The notes below the pieces were generated by a model. That model saw only the letters and a program-made list of their open reading frames with translations, searched no databases and was not told the origin of the DNA. A stretch of DNA of 46,127 nucleotides from positions 1-46,127 of the forward strand of contig REEO01000033.1 of assembly GCA_007695035.1 (NCBI GenBank), read 5' to 3'. Made by a program: the position numbers and the translations under genes. Positions within the stretch are counted from its first letter, which is position 1. The number at the start of each line of letters is the position of its first letter. The DNA comes from Saprospirales bacterium. Lineage in GTDB: Bacteria > Bacteroidota > Bacteroidia > Chitinophagales > Saprospiraceae. Below are positions 34,246 through 42,266 of the stretch, piece after piece.

Positions 34246-35937
34246 ATGAGCGAAATTCGAATAGAAACAGCAAAATACATTACATATATTAATATGAGCC
34301 TAAACAAGAAACCCGTCATTTTCGCAGCCATAATCGTGCTGGGTATCAGTCTGTATTCATTTACCCGGTACAGTACCGATTACTTCGAATTGACCAGAAA
34401 CCTGGAAATCTTCGCCAATGTATATAAAGAGGTGAATTCATTTTACTACGAAGACCTCGACCACGGCAGATTGATGAAGACCGGAATTGATGCCATGCTC
34501 GGATCTCTGGACCCCTACACCGTTTTTGTCTCAGAAAATCAGGTGGAGCGGTCGCGTTACATGGCAGAGGGCAGGTACGACGGAGTGGGAATGGAAATTG
34601 AGGAAAAAGAAGGACAAATAGTGGTGACCTTCGTTTACAGCGGATTTGGTGCTCACGATGCCGGAATTATGGCAGGAGATATTATAGAAAAAATGGAGGG
34701 CCGCGAGCTGGCCGGTTTTGAAAGGGAAGATGTGATTGTATTTATGCGTGGAGCTTCGGGTACGGATTTGGAAATGACCATCTACCGTCCCTGGGAAGAC
34801 CGCCATTTCACCACTACGGTTGAGCGCCAGGAAGTATCCGTACCCAATGTACCTTATTCGGGCTTTATCGATGACGGGATCGCCTATGTGGCACTGAGTA
34901 CATTTACACCGAGATCGTCTCAAAACATTCGCTCCAAACTTCGCGAACTCAGGGACGAAAATGGATCCCTGGATGGAATAGTCCTGGACTTACGCGACAA
35001 TGGAGGTGGATTGCTGACTGAGGCCATCAATGTTTCCAATATTTTTATACCCAACAACACACTGGTCGTCTCCACCGAGGGCAATCTGGACGAGTGGAAC
35101 AGGACCTTTGAAACAAACTCAAGCCCCTTTGACACGGAGACAGCCGTGGTGATTCTCATCAATGAAAAATCAGCTTCGGCTTCCGAAATCGTATCAGGGG
35201 TAATCCAGGATTATGACCGCGGCGTACTGATCGGAAGGCGTACTTACGGCAAGGGTCTAGTACAGAATGTCCGGCCACTCAGTTACAACACCCAGGTCAG
35301 AATTACCACCTCGGAATATTTTATTCCCAGTGGGCGGGGCATTCAAAATGTTCGCTATGAAGATGGAAAGGCGGTGGATATCCCTGATTCCCTCAGAGCG
35401 GTTTTTAGCACCAAAAATGGCCGTGAAGTCCTGGGAGGCGGAGGGGTGGCTCCCGATATTGAAGTGGAATTGCCTGAAACCCCTGAGGTGATACGCGAAT
35501 TAAAAAATCGCAACCTCATTTTTGACTACGCCACGCACTTTAGAGCTACTGTTGACAGCATTCCCCCGGCCGGGGAATTCGATTTTGACCGCTACAAGGA
35601 TTTCATCGCATTTGTGGAAGAGAGAGATTTTGCCTTCAAACTGGATGCAGAGAAAACATTGGATGAATTAGTGGCACAGGCTGAACCAGGCTTGTACGGA
35701 AATGATATCGACAGGCAAGTACGCCAGATACGCTCTGCCATTGAGGATGCAAAATCCACCGCATTTGAGGACCACAGAGACCAGATTATCCGCCTTTTGG
35801 AAGATGAAATAGTATCACGTTATTACTTTCAGGAGGGGAAAACGCGACAAAATCTAACCCGTGACCGCGAGATTCAAGAGGCCATTAGTGTTATCCGGGA
35901 TCAAGAGCGGTACAGACAAATTCTCGCTTCAGAATAA
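34246..35937 (+). CDS. S41 family C-terminal processing peptidase (CtpA-like)
   Basis: 563 residues. A single membrane anchor lies at about residues 22-40, placing the rest in the periplasm. A PDZ domain (~105-190, GVGMEIEEKEGQIVV to GASGTDLEMTI) precedes the tail-protease core. The Ser/Lys dyad is S311 in KSASASE and K336 in TYGKGLVQ, 25 residues apart as expected. The following GGGVAPDIEV motif and a long helical C-terminal domain (~470-560) complete the family pattern. These enzymes trim or degrade envelope proteins from the C-terminus. An alternative start at 34294 (M17) would leave the anchor intact. tsaB begins 3 nt after the stop, so the two probably share a message. Confidence 0.93.
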   Translation: MSEIRIETAKYITYINMSLNKKPVIFAAIIVLGISLYSFTRYSTDYFELTRNLEIFANVYKEVNSFYYEDLDHGRLMKTGIDAMLGSLDPYTVFVSENQVERSRYMAEGRYDGVGMEIEEKEGQIVVTFVYSGFGAHDAGIMAGDIIEKMEGRELAGFEREDVIVFMRGASGTDLEMTIYRPWEDRHFTTTVERQEVSVPNVPYSGFIDDGIAYVALSTFTPRSSQNIRSKLRELRDENGSLDGIVLDLRDNGGGLLTEAINVSNIFIPNNTLVVSTEGNLDEWNRTFETNSSPFDTETAVVILINEKSASASEIVSGVIQDYDRGVLIGRRTYGKGLVQNVRPLSYNTQVRITTSEYFIPSGRGIQNVRYEDGKAVDIPDSLRAVFSTKNGREVLGGGGVAPDIEVELPETPEVIRELKNRNLIFDYATHFRATVDSIPPAGEFDFDRYKDFIAFVEERDFAFKLDAEKTLDELVAQAEPGLYGNDIDRQVRQIRSAIEDAKSTAFEDHRDQIIRLLEDEIVSRYYFQEGKTRQNLTRDREIQEAISVIRDQERYRQILASE

Positions 35938-35940
35938 CAC

Positions 35941-36657
35941 ATGAAAAAGAGCCTGAACCAGAAAGAACCCCTGTTACTCTGTTTTGATACCACGGAGAAA
36001 AGCTGCACCGCCTGTATAGCCTCCGGACGGGAGATACTCACGGAACGGGCAACAGATGAGACCTATAAGCACAGCGAGATGCTGGCGCCCTTCATCCGGG
36101 AAATGTTGGACGATTTGAACCTGAAGCCGGATGACCTGAACGGAATTGTGATCAACAAAGGCCCAGGAAGCTACACCGGTTTGAGGGTCGGATTTGCACT
36201 GGCAAAAGCCATTGGTTATGCATCGGGGCTGCCCATATTTGGAGTGAGTGGACTGGAAGCATTGGCAGCCACAGCCATTGAAAAAAACGGAGGTGACTTG
36301 TTTGTTCCGATGATTGATGCCAAGAGAATGGAAGTCTATAGTGCGACATATGACCAGCAACTAAAAGAAATCAGCTCACCCCGTCCAGTTCTTTTGGATG
36401 ACGACTTTTTTGAAAAGCCGGTTTTCCAAGATGCGGGCAAAGTTGTGGCCGTGGGCAGCGGAGCAGATAAACTCAGTCAACTTGCTGGTATGCCCGGCCA
36501 CTGGGAGATAATCCCAATGTTAAGTGAGGCCAAGCAATTGGCCGGTCCGGGATTGGAGCGCTATCACACAGGCCAGAACGAAGACATCGCCTATTTTGAA
36601 CCCCTCTACCTCAAGGAAGCCAGAATAACAACTCCTAAACAAACCCTGCGCTCTTAA
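35941..36657 (+). CDS. tsaB: tRNA threonylcarbamoyladenosine biosynthesis protein TsaB
   Basis: 238 residues of the ASKHA fold (YeaZ): an N-terminal phosphate-loop-like strand LLCFDTTEKSCTACIA, the conserved HSEMLAPFIREML helix, and the hallmark KGPGSYTGLRVGFALAKAIGYASGLPIFGVSGLEALA near residues 72-105. TsaB partners TsaD and TsaE to place the t6A modification at position 37 of ANN-decoding tRNAs in the cytoplasm. The C-terminal half is shorter and less conserved, as usual. It is 3 nt from the upstream S41 protease gene. tsaD and tsaE are not in the window. Confidence 0.93.
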   Translation: MKKSLNQKEPLLLCFDTTEKSCTACIASGREILTERATDETYKHSEMLAPFIREMLDDLNLKPDDLNGIVINKGPGSYTGLRVGFALAKAIGYASGLPIFGVSGLEALAATAIEKNGGDLFVPMIDAKRMEVYSATYDQQLKEISSPRPVLLDDDFFEKPVFQDAGKVVAVGSGADKLSQLAGMPGHWEIIPMLSEAKQLAGPGLERYHTGQNEDIAYFEPLYLKEARITTPKQTLRS

Positions 36658-36806
36658 AATACGTTACAAATAATAGGGGTCTGTAAGCCGTTATGATACA
36701 GGCAAATGTACATGGAAGAATTCACCATTTTTCGCCTCGTCAAAAAATTGGTACAGTTTTGGCATAAGGTAGGTCGATTCCATGAAACATTAACAAACCA
36801 ATCGAA

Positions 36807-37142
36807 ATGAAAGAGAAGAACGAAAATGTAACGCTTAAAAAAGGTGGGAAGGATATTCACCTGGACTACGCAGATTTGAGAAAAGCTGTACTGGTTTTGC
36901 GCGCGGTAAACCACAAGTTGCGCCAACGCATCATCGACCTGCTCGAGGAGAGTGAATCTCTAACCGTCACAGATATATACATCAAATTGCGTCTTGAACA
37001 GAGTGTGGCATCACAGCATTTGGCTATTTTGAGAAGAGCCGGCGTGGTAACAACCCAGCGGGAGGGAAAGTTTATATACTACAGCCTCGACAAGGAGAGA
37101 CTAGCCCAAATCAGCCGTTTAGTAGAGGAATTAGCAGGGTAA
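36807..37142 (+). CDS. ArsR-fold winged-helix transcriptional regulator (first of a tandem pair)
   Basis: 111 residues. The winged helix-turn-helix runs from LRAVNHKLRQRIIDLLEES through LTVTDIYIKLRLEQSVASQHLAILRRAGVVTTQREGKFIYYSLD (~29-95), with the QSVASQHLAIL recognition helix and the GKFIYYSL wing typical of ArsR/SmtB proteins. It contains no cysteine, so it cannot be a thiol-based metal sensor of the classic type. It is not adjacent to a transporter or metal gene. A related regulator lies 225 nt downstream on the same strand. The ligand and targets are unknown; autoregulation or housekeeping control is possible. Confidence 0.9.
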   Translation: MKEKNENVTLKKGGKDIHLDYADLRKAVLVLRAVNHKLRQRIIDLLEESESLTVTDIYIKLRLEQSVASQHLAILRRAGVVTTQREGKFIYYSLDKERLAQISRLVEELAG

Positions 37143-37289
37143 TGTATTACTTTATCACCAAATAGTGAATACTCTGAAGCACAAACGTTTACAAAATTTT
37201 TTTAAAGAATTTTCTTGCTTCAATTAGTTGATTTTCAACCATGTAGGTGTTGGGGCAGTTTCCTATTCAAATTTTTTTTAATATTTTCC

Positions 37290-37320
37290 TTTGTCAGTAA
37301 GCAGAATATGCAGATATTTG
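37290..37320 (+). promoter_or_regulatory. Promoter of the second ArsR-fold gene
   Basis: TTTG at 37290-37293 and GATATTTG at 37313-37320 are spaced by 19 nt, matching the Bacteroidota -33/-7 layout with one mismatch in the -7 box. The ATG is at 37368. The surrounding 225-nt gap is very AT-rich. Confidence 0.5.
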
Positions 37321-37367
37321 CTTCCCTAAGGTCATTATATTAATTTATTTCTCAAAATAGGAAACGC

Positions 37368-37673
37368 ATGAGGAAGACGAAGGTCACTTTCAACAATGAG
37401 AAGCTGCGGGTCTCCTCGGATATACTCCGGGCACTGGCTCATCCATTGCGGCTCAAGATTCTGAAGTTTATTGACAATCACTCAACGATTCATGTCAATA
37501 AAATTTACAATACGCTGAATCTGGAACAGTCGATCACTTCACAGCATTTGAGGATAATGCGAAACGCAGGTATCCTTCACGCTGAAAAGGACGGCAAGTT
37601 TGTGCACTACACAATTGACTACGAGATTATTGAGAGAGCGGAACTTGCGATCAACAATTTTCTAAACAAGTAA
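37368..37673 (+). CDS. ArsR-fold winged-helix transcriptional regulator (second of a tandem pair)
   Basis: 101 residues, aligned end to end with the upstream regulator: LRALAHPLRLKILKFIDNHSTIHVNKIYNTLNLEQSITSQHLRIMRNAGILHAEKDGKFVHYTID. The same LEQS-x-x-SQHL recognition helix is present in both, so they look like diverged duplicates. It also has no cysteine. It has its own promoter (37290-37320), and the next gene is convergent, so it is monocistronic. Function beyond DNA binding cannot be read. Confidence 0.9.
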   Translation: MRKTKVTFNNEKLRVSSDILRALAHPLRLKILKFIDNHSTIHVNKIYNTLNLEQSITSQHLRIMRNAGILHAEKDGKFVHYTIDYEIIERAELAINNFLNK

Positions 37674-37775
37674 TTCGGACTATTGGAAAAAACTTGACTC
37701 TGTTACAGATTGGATAGATGCCAACAGTAAAATTATAATCTGGTCCCATCCCAACTTTCTACCGATCTTCAACAA

Positions 37776-38441
37776 CTATTCCTCTTCTTCCGAGTTGTTT
37801 TTCGGTTTGTTGATGACCGGCCCGTTTTGAAAAAAACTTCTGTGAAACAGTATAATGCTAATTACCCCGGTGGTAATTGCAGCGTCGGCTATATTGAATA
37901 CAGGCCTGAAAAACTGAAACCTGTCCCCTCCGATCAGTGGTATCCATTCGGGCCAATTGGTGTCTATAATAGGAAAATAAAGCATATCTACCACTTTGCC
38001 CATCAATATGGGCGCATATCCACCCTCCTCGGGAAATATATCGGCCGTCGGCCCAAAATAAGGAGAATCGGAAAATATAAGTCCATAAAATGTACTGTCG
38101 ATTATATTGCCCATCGCTCCGGCAAATATCAGGGTGATGCTGGCCAACAGTGAAAAAGACTCGCCGTTTTTCAATAAACGGTAGATCAAATACCCAATAA
38201 AACTCACGGCCAAAATCCGGAATACACTCAAAAATATCTTTCCCTTATCTCCACCAAAAGTGATTCCAAAGGCCATACCCTCGTTCTCGACAAAGTGCAA
38301 CCGTGCCCACCTCAGTCCTAAAATTAGCACCTCTTCCCCATAGTTGAAGTTGAGCTTAACCCATATTTTCAGAGTCTGGTCAATAATGATCACCAATGCG
38401 AGAATCACCCCCAACCAGATAGCCTTTTGTCGAATCGTCAA
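37776..38441 (-). CDS. lspA: Lipoprotein signal peptidase (signal peptidase II)
   Basis: LspA cleaves the signal peptide of diacylated prolipoproteins in the inner membrane. The 221-residue protein has four membrane segments (~8-25, ~68-88, ~97-115, ~185-205). The two catalytic aspartates are D115 in GAMGNIIDSTFYG and D186 in FNIADAAIT, both in their conserved contexts, and VENEGMAFG near 51-59 is the other signature. It is longer than the ~165-residue enterobacterial enzyme because of a ~50-residue periplasmic loop (SPYFGPTADIFPEEGGYAP...), which is usual in Bacteroidota. It lies 32 nt downstream of the TraR/DksA-like gene and is probably co-transcribed with it. Confidence 0.95.
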   Translation of the reverse strand: MTIRQKAIWLGVILALVIIIDQTLKIWVKLNFNYGEEVLILGLRWARLHFVENEGMAFGITFGGDKGKIFLSVFRILAVSFIGYLIYRLLKNGESFSLLASITLIFAGAMGNIIDSTFYGLIFSDSPYFGPTADIFPEEGGYAPILMGKVVDMLYFPIIDTNWPEWIPLIGGDRFQFFRPVFNIADAAITTGVISIILFHRSFFQNGPVINKPKNNSEEEE

Positions 38442-38473
38442 TGCTACCCGTTTTTAATTGCTGCTAAAATGTT

Positions 38474-38857
38474 TTACTCTCCGGATGCTCTTTTCTGCTT
38501 GGCTTCAATGCTCAGGGTGGCATGGGGTACCGCCTTCAACCGCTCCCGCGATATCAGTTTTCCCGTGTCCCGGCAGACACCGTACACCTTGTTGGATATT
38601 CTCACACGGGCATTCTCCAGATGTTGGATATACTTTTGCGTGCGGGCAACCATGGTATTTAGTCGCTCTGATTCAGAGGTACCCGCTCCGTCATCAAGGC
38701 CCTTGATTCTGGCCTCGCCCTGATCGGTGAGTTCTTCCAGTTGCCCCTGATAAAATTTGAGTTGCTCCCTGGCCTGGGCCAATTTCTCCCTGATCAACGT
38801 ATCAAACTCCTCCAATTCTTCATCGGAATAGCGGGATTTGTTGTCGTTCGTGCTCAT
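38474..38857 (-). CDS. TraR/DksA-like protein without the zinc-binding cysteines
   Basis: 127 residues: a long N-terminal coiled coil (~15-90, with charged heptads and LAQAREQLKFYQGQLEELTD), then the DksA C4-type region reduced to YGVCRDTGKLISRERLKAVPHATLSIEAK. Only one of the four canonical cysteines remains. The fold is probably kept, since the sequence between is conserved, but zinc binding cannot work in the standard way. Such proteins act in the secondary channel of RNA polymerase; here that role is inferred. It is the first gene of a two-gene unit with lspA. A minus-strand -7 box (38896-38889) lies about 30 nt before its start. Confidence 0.9.
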   Translation of the reverse strand: MSTNDNKSRYSDEELEEFDTLIREKLAQAREQLKFYQGQLEELTDQGEARIKGLDDGAGTSESERLNTMVARTQKYIQHLENARVRISNKVYGVCRDTGKLISRERLKAVPHATLSIEAKQKRASGE

Positions 38858-38888
38858 TTTGCGCTGGTTTCTGCTTGTGAAATAGTTG

Positions 38889-38917
38889 CAAAAATAACAT
38901 AAATTGGCATATCTTTA
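38889..38917. promoter_or_regulatory. Divergent promoter region between the TraR/DksA-like gene and the DUF1801 gene
   Basis: On the minus strand 38896-38889 reads TATTTTTG, an exact -7 match for the TraR/DksA-like gene. On the plus strand TATCTTTA at 38910-38917 is a one-mismatch -7 box with TTG at 38886-38888 about 21 nt upstream, pointing toward the DUF1801 gene. Confidence 0.4.
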
Positions 38918-39030
38918 TTATCGCAACTGCAATACCCGGGAAAAGGGAGGCTGGAAGGAAAAAGGACTATATCCTCCGCAACACTCTTCGCAGCTCAAAT
39001 ATTCCGGTTTTCATAATTAAAGCGCCGACC

Positions 39031-39417
39031 ATGGAAGAAATTGAGGATTATCTCAGCAATTTACCTCCACAACAGAGCGATTTGGCTTATGCGGTTGTTA
39101 ACTGCTTAGTCGAATCTGGGGAATTGAACCCCCGTCTGCGATACGGCATCCCGTTCTTTTACCGGAAATCCTGGGTGTGCTACATCAATCCCCAAAAGTC
39201 CGGGGAGCTCGAACTGGCATTTTTAAGGGCCGTGGAATTCAGACACTTGCCGGATGCACTCGATTTCAAGGGGCGAAAAATGGTGGCCGGTATTCTCTTA
39301 AGCAAGCCGGCCGATCTGAAAATCCCGGAACTGGAAATCGCCCTGCAGGAAGCGCTATGGATAGATGACAACCGGCCCTACAAGGGTCCCTCCGGGAGAA
39401 AAAAACAGAACACCTGA
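39031..39417 (+). CDS. DUF1801 domain protein
   Basis: 128 residues. The pattern ELNPRLRYGIPFFYRKSWVCYINPQKSGELELAFLRAVEF is characteristic of DUF1801/YdhG-like small soluble proteins, in which a helical N-terminus is followed by a beta-sheet containing an R-Y-G-x-P-x-F motif. No enzymatic function is established for the family. The C-terminus is a basic tail (GPSGRKKQNT). It is a single gene divergent from the TraR/DksA-like gene. Confidence 0.85.
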   Translation: MEEIEDYLSNLPPQQSDLAYAVVNCLVESGELNPRLRYGIPFFYRKSWVCYINPQKSGELELAFLRAVEFRHLPDALDFKGRKMVAGILLSKPADLKIPELEIALQEALWIDDNRPYKGPSGRKKQNT

Positions 39418-39550
39418 ACCGGATTTCTATGTAACTATCTTCCTTTCCGGATTGAATCGGTTGGCACCTTTTTTGTAGGTATTTTTACGCTGTAAACTAT
39501 CATCCGTAAAAAGACAGGAGAGAATGGGCATGAATGTCTGTGCTTCCCGG

Positions 39551-39581
39551 TTTGTGAAAACCGGCTTTCCTTTAGCTTTTG
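39551..39581 (+). promoter_or_regulatory. Promoter of the glucosaminidase gene
   Basis: TTTG at 39551-39554 and TAGCTTTTG at 39573-39581 are separated by 18 nt, close to the Bacteroidota -33/-7 arrangement with one extra T in the -7 box. The ATG lies 13 nt further on at 39594. Confidence 0.45.
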
Positions 39582-39593
39582 GGTTAGAACAAA

Positions 39594-40160
39594 ATGACGA
39601 TGTTATTGAAGAAAAACCTTCACCTGACAATTATTGCCCTTCTTTTCTTATGCCCGCTTTTGGCGAATGCCGATCCTGTCGAACAATACATAGAGAAATA
39701 CGCCGGATTGGCCAAAGCAGAAATGGAGCAATTCGGGATTCCCGCCTCCATCAAACTCGCACAGGGTATTTTGGAGTCCAACAGCGGGCGCAGCGAACTC
39801 GCATTGAACAGCAGAAACCACTTTGGCATCAAGTGCAAAAATTACTGGATCGGTCCTGCCTACTACCATCCGGATGATGACTACTGCCCGAAGGGCAATC
39901 TACTGGATTCCTGCTTCCGGGTGTATCGGTCTGTTGAAAAATCGTATCGAGACCACTCCATTTTTCTGCGCCACAGTACGCACTACGCCCCTCTTTTTGA
40001 ACTCGAGATCACAGATTACCGCGGCTGGGCAAGGGGCCTCCAGTCCATTGGATACGCCACCAATCCGCGCTACGCCGAAATGCTCATTAACCTCATCGAG
40101 ACCCACCAGCTTTACCGCTTCGACAAAACCGATGTCACAGAAAAGAAAGAGCGAAGTTGA
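39594..40160 (+). CDS. Secreted peptidoglycan N-acetylglucosaminidase domain protein
   Basis: 188 residues. A signal peptide (KKNLHLTIIALLFLCPLLANA) ends at about residue 26. The rest is a single glucosaminidase domain (GH73/FlgJ-like): SIKLAQGILESNSGRSELALNSRNHFGIKC carries the catalytic glutamate in ILESNSG, and the FRVYRSVEKSYRDHSIFL and GWARGLQSIGYATNPRYAEMLINLIE segments complete the fold. It would cut peptidoglycan glycan strands in the periplasm or at the cell surface. There is no LysM or other wall-binding domain. A start two codons later (39600) is equally possible. It is a single gene. Confidence 0.9.
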   Translation: MTMLLKKNLHLTIIALLFLCPLLANADPVEQYIEKYAGLAKAEMEQFGIPASIKLAQGILESNSGRSELALNSRNHFGIKCKNYWIGPAYYHPDDDYCPKGNLLDSCFRVYRSVEKSYRDHSIFLRHSTHYAPLFELEITDYRGWARGLQSIGYATNPRYAEMLINLIETHQLYRFDKTDVTEKKERS

Positions 40161-40281
40161 TCCGGGAATTTTTTTCAGGAGGTAAAAAATTATTTTACTC
40201 GCTGACTTTCAACTAAATACTGCGAAGCAGAGACTTACGAATTATAGATTTTTTGCATAAAAAAACTCAGGAACCATTAAA

Positions 40282-40298
40282 CTGGCCCGGTTGTTGCA
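40282..40298 (+). promoter_or_regulatory. Sigma-54-like -24/-12 element with no obvious gene downstream
   Basis: CTGGCCCGGTTGTTGCA differs from the consensus YTGGCACGRNNNTTGCW at one position, with the GG and GC dinucleotides at the right 10-nt spacing. It points right into a 140-nt gap and then the 3' end of the opposite-strand pdxA gene. No protein-coding frame follows. The rest of the gap 40161-40438 holds only AT-rich sequence. Confidence 0.4.
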
Positions 40299-40438
40299 GT
40301 AGTTGTATTTAAAGACGTAAACAGTATAATATTGATAACCTTATACTGGTTTAGGTACAAACAACAGTAAGCTTTAGAACCAAGATCGTCGGGACAATAA
40401 ACCAATCTTGAAATTGATAATAAAACCTTATCATTATT

Positions 40439-41509
40439 TTACGTGGAGGTCCCATCCTCTTCTTCCGATGGTTTTGGTTCTTTTTTTACCGGGTCTTTGG
40501 TTTCTTCGGCATGTTGGTTTCTGGAGCGATAGATATCCACAGCGTAGAAGATAGCCCTTATCATAGACCTCGGATTCGCCACATTTTTTCCTGCTATTTC
40601 AAATGCCGTTCCGTGATCGGGTGAGGTACGTATGTAGTTCAGTCCCGCTGTATAATTCACGCCATGACCAAAAGAGAGTGATTTAAAGGGTATGAGTCCC
40701 TGGTCGTGGTAAATGGCGAGAATACCATCAAATTTTTTAAAGTTTCCACTGCCGAAAAAACCATCCGCGGGAAAGGGGCCCATTACCAATTCACCCTTTT
40801 TCTTGGCTTCAATAATCACTGGTCTGATAATTTCTTCTTCCTCCTTTCCGAGACTTCCGTCCTCTCCGGCATGGGGATTCATTCCGAGAATACCAATCAG
40901 CGGTTTTTGCTTTCCGAAATCCACTTTCAGGCTGTGGGTCAGTATTCTCAATTTGTCCTGAATAATTTCCTTTGTGAGCACATCGGATACTTCTTTGAGT
41001 GGCATGTGCCCTGTAATTACGCCTACCTTCATTTCATCGCTAAGCATAAACATCAGGGACGAGTTACCGCCCATGCGGTCGGTCAAATACTCGGTGTGTC
41101 CGGGATACCGAAACCCCGCCATCTTGAGGGCCGTTTTACTCACTGGAGCAGTGACCAATACATCGATTTTACCTTCCATTAGGTCCTTAACGGCTGCATC
41201 CAACGACAAGATCGCAATCCGGCCACTTTCTTCAGTAGGCTTTCCAAGGGTTATGTTCACCGTCTCATTCCAGACATTGACAATATTGACTTTGTCGCGG
41301 TGGAGCCGGTCAGCGGAACGCTGGTTCTGATATTGAAAATCGACACCCTCGGCTATGTTTCTGTGGTAAGAAACCACCTTAGAGGAACCGTAGATTACCG
41401 GTGTACAGGTCTTCATAACAGTTTCACTGGAAACCGATTTCAATATTATTTCAAGGCCTATTCCATTGATATCTCCAATGGACAACCCCAGTTTAATTTT
41501 GTCTGACAT
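40439..41509 (-). CDS. pdxA: 4-hydroxythreonine-4-phosphate dehydrogenase
   Basis: PdxA oxidises 4-phosphohydroxy-L-threonine in the DXP-dependent pyridoxal phosphate pathway, in the cytoplasm, with NAD+ and a divalent metal. Length 356 is typical. Motifs: the N-terminal SIGDINGIGLEI (variant of GDPxGIGPE), APVSKTALKMAGFRYPGHTEYL with the metal-binding histidine, GHMPLKEV, LGMNPHAGEDGSLG, and YHDQGLIPFKSLSFGHGVNYTAGLNYIRTSPDHGTAFEIAG. All are intact. The last ~35 residues are a charged, probably disordered extension (EETKDPVKKEPKPSEEEDG) beyond the usual end. It is a single minus-strand gene between two intergenic regions. Confidence 0.95.
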   Translation of the reverse strand: MSDKIKLGLSIGDINGIGLEIILKSVSSETVMKTCTPVIYGSSKVVSYHRNIAEGVDFQYQNQRSADRLHRDKVNIVNVWNETVNITLGKPTEESGRIAILSLDAAVKDLMEGKIDVLVTAPVSKTALKMAGFRYPGHTEYLTDRMGGNSSLMFMLSDEMKVGVITGHMPLKEVSDVLTKEIIQDKLRILTHSLKVDFGKQKPLIGILGMNPHAGEDGSLGKEEEEIIRPVIIEAKKKGELVMGPFPADGFFGSGNFKKFDGILAIYHDQGLIPFKSLSFGHGVNYTAGLNYIRTSPDHGTAFEIAGKNVANPRSMIRAIFYAVDIYRSRNQHAEETKDPVKKEPKPSEEEDGTST

Positions 41510-41680
41510 ACTAATAGTTTAGATGGGCTAAGTTAAGCGTTTTTGACAAACCCTTCACAGCCCGCCACCAATTTCCGCCCAGATCAGAGATAATGAAGCT
41601 CTGCAGCACTCCCTGCACCCGTCCATTTTTGATGACAATATACCGGTGTATCAAATTTTTGAGGAGATTCAATCTAATTG

Positions 41681-41700
41681 CGGATTACGGATTACGAATT
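41681..41700. repeat. Short tandem repeat
   Basis: CGGATTACGGATTACGAATT contains the unit GGATTAC twice and a third degenerate copy (GAATT), followed by a G7 run. Confidence 0.5.
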
Positions 41701-41895
41701 GGGGGGGTGGACGAGAACTCAAATTCCTCGGTAATAATGAGGAAATTTGTGGTAATTCTTTGCTTGGGATTTTGGTTTCTCTCAAAGCGATGCAGTGAGC
41801 GGCAGTCGAACCTGCCACCAAGCCGCAAAGGAAAACGCAAAGGATTCAATTGAAGGTTGGAACTAAGGGATGGGTTTTAGTTAATATATCTGTAG

Positions 41896-41913
41896 TACGC
41901 ATGGCCGTGCGTA
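41896..41913. repeat. Near-perfect 18-bp palindrome
   Basis: TACGCATGGCCGTGCGTA pairs along its whole length except for one symmetric T/G mismatch. It is followed by TTTTT, so it could act as a rho-independent terminator on the plus strand or be part of a dispersed repeat. Confidence 0.5.
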
Positions 41914-42081
41914 TTTTTCCTACCCATCAAATACAAATCCTACAATCCTGCCACGCAATGCCTTGTGTCTGTTACAGGGTTCCTATTTATCTTATGAAGC
42001 GTTTTATTATCATGGCACTTCAAACCGGCTCTGGACTTTCGTTTGAAATATCTTTTTATAACCTATGCAATTTATATTCCT

Positions 42082-42107
42082 CTGCACCAGCCCCCAGCGG
42101 GGTGCAG
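42082..42107. repeat. GC-rich hairpin
   Basis: CTGCACC at 42082-42088 pairs with GGTGCAG at 42101-42107 around a C/G-rich loop. It stands out from the AT-rich surroundings. Confidence 0.45.
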
Positions 42108-42266
42108 CAGCAATGTGCTACGGGAAAAAACCCAAAAAATCAACAACCCCTACGAAAGAATATCCTGTCGGCTACATCAAGGTAACGCTTGCAAAACAAC
42201 TCACCAAATCACAGACTCACCCCTTTGGCAGGCTCAGTGCATAGCAATTCACAACTGAAGATGCCA

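Larger units (their letters stand above)
41510..42266. other. 757-bp region without a supported gene, containing short repeats and hairpins
   Basis: No open frame here resembles a protein. The stretch contains a short tandem repeat (41681-41700), an 18-bp near-perfect palindrome (41896-41913) and a GC-rich hairpin (42082-42107). The minus strand next to pdxA has a 50-codon open frame without a good start. The mixture suggests remnants of a non-coding repeat element, but no copy elsewhere in the window was found for comparison. Confidence 0.45.

Noticed and set aside
37143-37367. A small gene in the AT-rich gap between the two ArsR-fold genes
   Set aside because: No open frame with a usable start is present; the gap is explained by a promoter and AT-rich leader.
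41593-42185. Two overlapping plus-strand frames (86 and 111 codons) in the gene-free region
   Set aside because: They run through palindromes and repeats, have cysteine-rich random-looking translations and no promoter-like element.
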